Of a stretch of DNA of 8,028 nucleotides, positions 4,427 through 8,028 are shown piece after piece. The translations under genes were made by a program, and so were the position numbers. Numbering within the stretch: the stretch's first letter is position 1; every line of letters begins with the position of its first letter. The notes beneath the pieces are model-generated. The model did not search any database and was not told where the DNA came from. It saw only the letters and a program-made list of their open reading frames with translations. The stretch spans positions 1-8,028 of the forward strand of contig DCZO01000010.1 in NCBI GenBank assembly GCA_002331335.1, written 5' to 3'. Origin of the DNA: Nitrospira sp. UBA2082 (lineage in GTDB: Bacteria > Nitrospirota > Nitrospiria > Nitrospirales > Nitrospiraceae).

Positions 4427-7400
4427 CTACGAGCACCCACTGGTAGCACCGCAGGACATGCAGGTTTTGCAGGTGCCTCGTTGGACTAACGTGAAGCGCT
4501 GACATTCCTGGCAGGGGTCGCCGGTATAGCCTTTGGCGCGAGCCTGCTCGGACAGTTCACGATCAACCATCGATGGAGGGGTCGACTCACGTAGGATGGG
4601 TGTCTTGATGTACGGTTTGACGGAATCGCCACGCATGTCTTCACCGGTCATTTTGATATTGGCCAGGTCCTGGCGATTTAAGTAATTGATGGCGAGATCA
4701 CGCATGACGTAATCCATGATCGACGTCGCCATCTTAATTTGGTCGTGGCCGGTGACCGGGCCATTGGGTTCGAAGCGCATGATGGTGAAGGCTTCGACGA
4801 ATTCCTCCAGCGGCACGCCGTACTGCAGTCCCATGGAAATGGCGATCGCAAAGCAGTTCATCAAGCTGCGGAACGCGGCGCCTTCCTTATGCATATCGAG
4901 GAAGATCTCGCCGAGGGTGCCGTCTTCGTACTCTCCAGTCCGGATATAGAGTTTGTGCCCGCCGATCGTGGCTTTTTGCGTATACCCGTTTCGTTTATTT
5001 GGTAATGGACGGTGTTTGCCGCGTTCGATGGTCTGATGGGCTAAGGCTTTCGCGATCGCGGGGATATTCTTGTCATCCACGGCTTGCGCAAGTTCGCTTG
5101 CTCCCATGGCCTGTAAGGGTTGACTCAGTTTTGAGCCATCGCGGTACACGGCCAGACACTTGACCCCTAAATCGAAGGCAAGGGTATAGAGGCGAGCGAT
5201 GTCTTCTATGTCCGCCGTGGCCGGCAGATTGATGGTTTTACTGGCGCTGCCGCTTAAAAATGGCTGTACGGCGCCGAGCATTTTGAGGTGTCCGTCTGGG
5301 GCAATGGATCGTGTGCCCAGAATCCCACCAGGTAGGGCACAGTCGAATATAGCCTGATGTTCAGGCTTGAGGTGTGGGGCGCCTTCAATGGTCAGAGTCC
5401 CACAGACGTGTTGATTAGCCTGGGTAATGGAGTCCTGCGTGAAGCCGAGTTGCTTGAGGAGATTGAATTCTGGTGCGTGGAGCGCTTCGACAGATAGACC
5501 AAACTGCTGTTGGCACCATTCTATGCCGACGGTGTCTGGGGTGATGATCATGGAAAGATCGAGGACCTTCGGAATGCCTTGTTCAATACGGTCTAGTGCA
5601 TTGTTCGACATCCCCAAGTTCCGGAGCTGCTCTACATTGAATGACGGGCAGTCACGAAGTGTACCGGTGCCTACGACATAGCGGGAGATGGCTGCGATCT
5701 GTTCTGGGGGATAGCCCAGCGTGCGGAGTGCAGGCGGGACGGATTCGTTGACGAATTTCATCGTGCCGCCACCGGCGAGGGTTTTGTATTTGACCAGGGA
5801 GAAATCCGGTTCGATGCCGGTCGTATCACAATCCATGACAATCCCGATTGTTCCCGTTGGGGCCAGGACTGTGACTTGGGCGTTGCGATAGCCGTGTTTG
5901 GTTCCGTTTCTGAGCGCGTTGTCCCAGCTGAGGCGGACGGCTTCTGCCAGTGTTGCCGGACAGTGCGCGAGACCGAGTGCTTGGGGCGGGACTGTGAGCT
6001 GTTCGTAGACTTCAGGGCAGGTCTCGCCGTGGGCGGCGCGGCGGTGATTCCTGATCACGCGTAACATTGGTTCGCGATTCTCGAGATAGTGGTCGAATGG
6101 GCCGAGCGTATCGGCAAGTTCGGCGCTGGTGTCGTAGGCATGGCCAGTGAGTAAGGCGGTCAGGCCTTGGGCGACGGCTCGAGCTTTGGGCGAATCGTAG
6201 GGGAGTCCGAGGCGCATCAATACAGCGCCAAGGTTGGCGTACCCCAGTCCGAGCTGGCGCAGTTTCGCAGTGCGTTCGGCGATGGCTTTGCTTGGATAGG
6301 ACGCCATGTGCACGGTGATGTCCAGCGCGATCGTCCACAGTCGGATAGCATGACGGTACGCATCGAGATCGATGGTGTTGTCCGGCTTGAGAAAAGCGGC
6401 CAAGTTGAGGGACGCGAGATTACAACTCGTGTCATCGTTTGCATGGAACTCTGAACAGGGGTTACTGCCGTTAATGCGGCCTTGCGCCGGTGTGGTATGC
6501 CAGTCATTGATGATGTCGTCGTATTGAATGCCAGGATCGGCACATTGCCAGGCGGCTGTGCAGATGTGATCCCATAGTTCGCGAGCACGAATGGTTTTGG
6601 CGATTGCCCCGTCGGTGCGATTGCGAAGGCCCCAGGAGGCATCGTCTTTGACCGCGTCGAGAAAGGCTTTTGTGACCCGCACACTGTTATTGGCGTTCTG
6701 GCCGGTGACGGTTTGATAGGCCTCCCCTTCCCAGCCGAGGTCGTAGAGGGAGAACGCAAAGTTCTTGTGTCCTTTTTTGGCGAAACTGAGTGCCCGTTGA
6801 ATATAGGTTTCGGGTATGCGGGCGTGCCGTGCGGCGCGAATGGCTTCGTTGAGGCCTGTGTTGAATTTCGGATTGGGCTGTACGAGTGAATGGCCGTCTT
6901 CCGTGATCCATGCGGCCTGAAGGATCTTGTTGAGGTGAGTGGCGCACAGGTGTGAGCCGACGACCAGCGCGGCGACTTTCTGTTCTTCTTGCACCTTGAG
7001 ATTAATGAAAGCTTCAATATCCGGGTGGTCGATGTTCAGAATGACCATCTTGGCTGCGCGACGGGTGGTCCCGCCGGACTTGATCGCGCCGGCCGCGGTG
7101 TCGCCGATCTTGAGCCAGGACATCAGCCCGGAACTGGTCCCCCCGCCGGAGAGGCGTTCCCCCTTGCCGCGGAGCGTGGAGAAGTTTGTGCCGCTCCCCG
7201 ATCCAAACTTGAAGAGCCGGGCTTCACGGGTCCAGAGACTCATGATCCCGTTGTCGTTGACGAGGTCGTCGTCGATCGATTGGATGTAACAGGCCGAGGC
7301 TGAGGGGTGTTCGTAGGCATTCCCCACGAGCGCGGTTTCTTTCGTGTCCGGATTCCATCTCCAGAGTCCTTGGTCTGGACCCGTGATGCCATATGAGGAA

Positions 7401-7789
7401 TGCAGGCCTGTATTGAACCATTGGGGCGAATTGGGCGCACCGATCTGGTGGGCCAGCATGTATTGGAGCTCGTCACTGAAGGCTTGGGCGTCTTGGTCGG
7501 TGGTGAAATAGCCGCCGCGTCGTCCCCAGAAAGTCCAGCACTCGGCGATACGACGGAAGACCTGTCGGGCATCGGTCTCTCGGCCGAGGCGATCTGACCC
7601 TGGTCGAGGTACGCCTGTCCGCCGCATGTACTTTTGAGTGAGGACGTCCACAGCCATTTGGGACCAGGACTGCGGGGCAATCAGGGAGATGGGGCTGGAC
7701 TTCCCAGGCGGGAGCGACGTCCGCTCGACGTACGTTTGGTCGGCGTACGGGTCCGATTGACGTTTGGTATAGAAACGGGCGATTTCCAT
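4427..7789 (-). CDS. nrdJ: Adenosylcobalamin-dependent (class II) ribonucleotide reductase
   Basis: This 1120-residue cytoplasmic enzyme makes deoxyribonucleotides from ribonucleotides using vitamin B12 (adenosylcobalamin) in place of an oxygen-dependent radical subunit, so it works with or without oxygen. The N-terminal region includes NSPQWFNTGL (120-129) and the first redox cysteine in SACYIQS (C167). FKFGSGSGTNFSTLRGKGE (194-212) follows. The active-site loop SNPCSEF holds N443, thiyl-radical C445 and E447, with the second redox cysteine at C456 (DTSCNLASLNL), the same spacing as in the Lactobacillus enzyme. LAPTGTIG and VQPFLSGSASKTINLP are substrate-binding loops. Residues from about 927 to 1040 form the TSCPD domain typical of long NrdJ. 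The tail has a cysteine cluster (C1093, C1096, C1107, C1110, C1113, C1119) that passes electrons to the active site. I see no frameshift or missing residue. ATG at 7789 is preferred over the preceding GTG because AAGGAG lies 6 bases before it. No cobalamin riboswitch or clear NrdR box is visible upstream. Confidence 0.96.
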   Translation of the reverse strand: MEIARFYTKRQSDPYADQTYVERTSLPPGKSSPISLIAPQSWSQMAVDVLTQKYMRRTGVPRPGSDRLGRETDARQVFRRIAECWTFWGRRGGYFTTDQDAQAFSDELQYMLAHQIGAPNSPQWFNTGLHSSYGITGPDQGLWRWNPDTKETALVGNAYEHPSASACYIQSIDDDLVNDNGIMSLWTREARLFKFGSGSGTNFSTLRGKGERLSGGGTSSGLMSWLKIGDTAAGAIKSGGTTRRAAKMVILNIDHPDIEAFINLKVQEEQKVAALVVGSHLCATHLNKILQAAWITEDGHSLVQPNPKFNTGLNEAIRAARHARIPETYIQRALSFAKKGHKNFAFSLYDLGWEGEAYQTVTGQNANNSVRVTKAFLDAVKDDASWGLRNRTDGAIAKTIRARELWDHICTAAWQCADPGIQYDDIINDWHTTPAQGRINGSNPCSEFHANDDTSCNLASLNLAAFLKPDNTIDLDAYRHAIRLWTIALDITVHMASYPSKAIAERTAKLRQLGLGYANLGAVLMRLGLPYDSPKARAVAQGLTALLTGHAYDTSAELADTLGPFDHYLENREPMLRVIRNHRRAAHGETCPEVYEQLTVPPQALGLAHCPATLAEAVRLSWDNALRNGTKHGYRNAQVTVLAPTGTIGIVMDCDTTGIEPDFSLVKYKTLAGGGTMKFVNESVPPALRTLGYPPEQIAAISRYVVGTGTLRDCPSFNVEQLRNLGMSNNALDRIEQGIPKVLDLSMIITPDTVGIEWCQQQFGLSVEALHAPEFNLLKQLGFTQDSITQANQHVCGTLTIEGAPHLKPEHQAIFDCALPGGILGTRSIAPDGHLKMLGAVQPFLSGSASKTINLPATADIEDIARLYTLAFDLGVKCLAVYRDGSKLSQPLQAMGASELAQAVDDKNIPAIAKALAHQTIERGKHRPLPNKRNGYTQKATIGGHKLYIRTGEYEDGTLGEIFLDMHKEGAAFRSLMNCFAIAISMGLQYGVPLEEFVEAFTIMRFEPNGPVTGHDQIKMATSIMDYVMRDLAINYLNRQDLANIKMTGEDMRGDSVKPYIKTPILRESTPPSMVDRELSEQARAKGYTGDPCQECQRFTLVQRGTCKTCMSCGATSGCS

Positions 7790-7795
7790 CACAAT

Positions 7796-7801
7796 CTCCT
7801 T
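7796..7801 (-). promoter_or_regulatory. Ribosome binding site of nrdJ
   Basis: AAGGAG read on the minus strand lies 6 bases upstream of the ATG at 7789. The same spacing to the adjacent GTG at 7792 would be only 3 bases, so the ATG is the better start. Confidence 0.75.
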
Positions 7802-7855
7802 ATTGATGTATTACGAACTCGAAGATATTTGGCATCTGTGCTGGTGGAGCGGCTG

Positions 7856-7872
7856 GGGTCTTCGGTAGACCC
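7856..7872. promoter_or_regulatory. Small hairpin in divergent nrdJ upstream region
   Basis: GGGTCT (7856-7861) and AGACCC (7867-7872) form a perfect 6-bp stem with a 5-base loop in the 120-base spacer between nrdJ and the divergent gene at 7910. There is no adjacent T-run on either strand, so it does not look like a terminator. It could be an operator or part of the 5' leader of either gene. The spacer is too short for a cobalamin riboswitch, and I could not place -35 and -10 boxes with confidence. Confidence 0.25.
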
Positions 7873-7909
7873 GTAATAGCTGGGTACACCTTGTCGATTG
7901 GAGTACCTG

Positions 7910-8028
7910 ATGTTTCCATTTATGTCGTTGACTGGGGGCGGTGAAGCTGGGGGGCCACGGCCGTCGCATCCGGCGTTGGAGCGGTTGCAAGCGATCAATC
8001 GAGCGGGTCGCGTGGCTCCCTTGTGGCC
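7910..8028 (+). CDS. Hypothetical protein, N-terminal 39 codons (runs off right edge)
   Basis: The open frame starts at ATG 7910 and continues to the end of the window. GGAG ends 6 bases upstream of the ATG, which supports translation. The visible start is hydrophobic then glycine-rich (MFPFMSLTGGGEAGG), followed by RPSHPALERLQAINRAGR, which looks like the beginning of an amphipathic helix. A second in-frame ATG is at 7922. It is transcribed away from nrdJ. I do not recognise the family. The opposite-strand frame 7789-7998 covers the same bases but has odd composition and no conserved pattern, so the plus-strand reading is preferred. Confidence 0.5.
   Translation, partial: MFPFMSLTGGGEAGGPRPSHPALERLQAINRAGRVAPLW

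Noticed and set aside
4427..4505. Start of the traT reading frame inside the end of nrdJ (Met at 4505)
   Set aside because: The first 58 codons are antisense-free but out-of-frame nrdJ and spacer. The lipoprotein signal and ribosome site place the start at 4331.
6217..7017. Minus-strand frame of 266 codons within nrdJ
   Set aside because: It is an alternate-frame shadow with skewed Ser/Pro/Arg composition; nrdJ is continuous and conserved here.
7789..7998. Minus-strand frame of 69 codons upstream of nrdJ
   Set aside because: It is low-complexity, Ser/Arg/Pro-rich and overlaps the nrdJ leader. The plus-strand frame from 7910 has a ribosome site and a better-looking protein.
1..8028. CRISPR array, tRNA or rRNA gene
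   Set aside because: No regularly spaced repeats, cloverleaf or conserved rRNA stretches were seen on either strand.

Overview
The window comes from a bacterial chromosome of moderately high GC. A TraT-type outer-membrane lipoprotein and a secreted DUF4019 protein point to a Gram-negative cell envelope. The overall look (B12-dependent ribonucleotide reductase, DUF4019, Ycf46-like ATPase) would fit a Nitrospira-like bacterium, but that is inference and not shown by any marker here. Nearly every host gene lies on the minus strand, so the natural reading order is from high to low coordinates.

Reading right to left: at the right edge a partial plus-strand gene of unknown function (7910 onward) diverges from nrdJ. 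The intervening spacer of about 120 bases holds a small hairpin. nrdJ (7789-4427) encodes a full-length adenosylcobalamin-dependent class II ribonucleotide reductase with all active-site residues and the C-terminal cysteine cluster. Next comes a traT-like lipoprotein gene (4331-3550) that reads well at both ends but in two different frames, so it carries a frameshift. After it is a small secreted DUF4019 protein (3492-3076).

An IS200/IS605-type element (about 3055-1007) then interrupts the host gene row. Its left end and right end share a hairpin-associated motif and it sits 3' of TTGAC. It carries an intact-looking tnpB and a 39-codon vestige of tnpA on the opposite strand, the two start codons overlapping within one CATG. 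It also carries a passenger HNH endonuclease ORF placed between the tnpB C-terminus and the right end. The HNH ORF starts 17 bases inside tnpB, and its last ~35 codons read through what should be the TnpB guide-RNA (omegaRNA/reRNA) scaffold. That tail looks like the tail that tnpB itself lacks.

Beyond the element there is a short minus-strand ORF (about 84 host-derived codons) whose 5' end is replaced by element sequence. Last is the N-terminal 216 codons of a Ycf46-like AAA ATPase running off the left edge. The most interesting part of the window is the tnpB plus HNH element. There is no CRISPR array, tRNA or rRNA that I can see.
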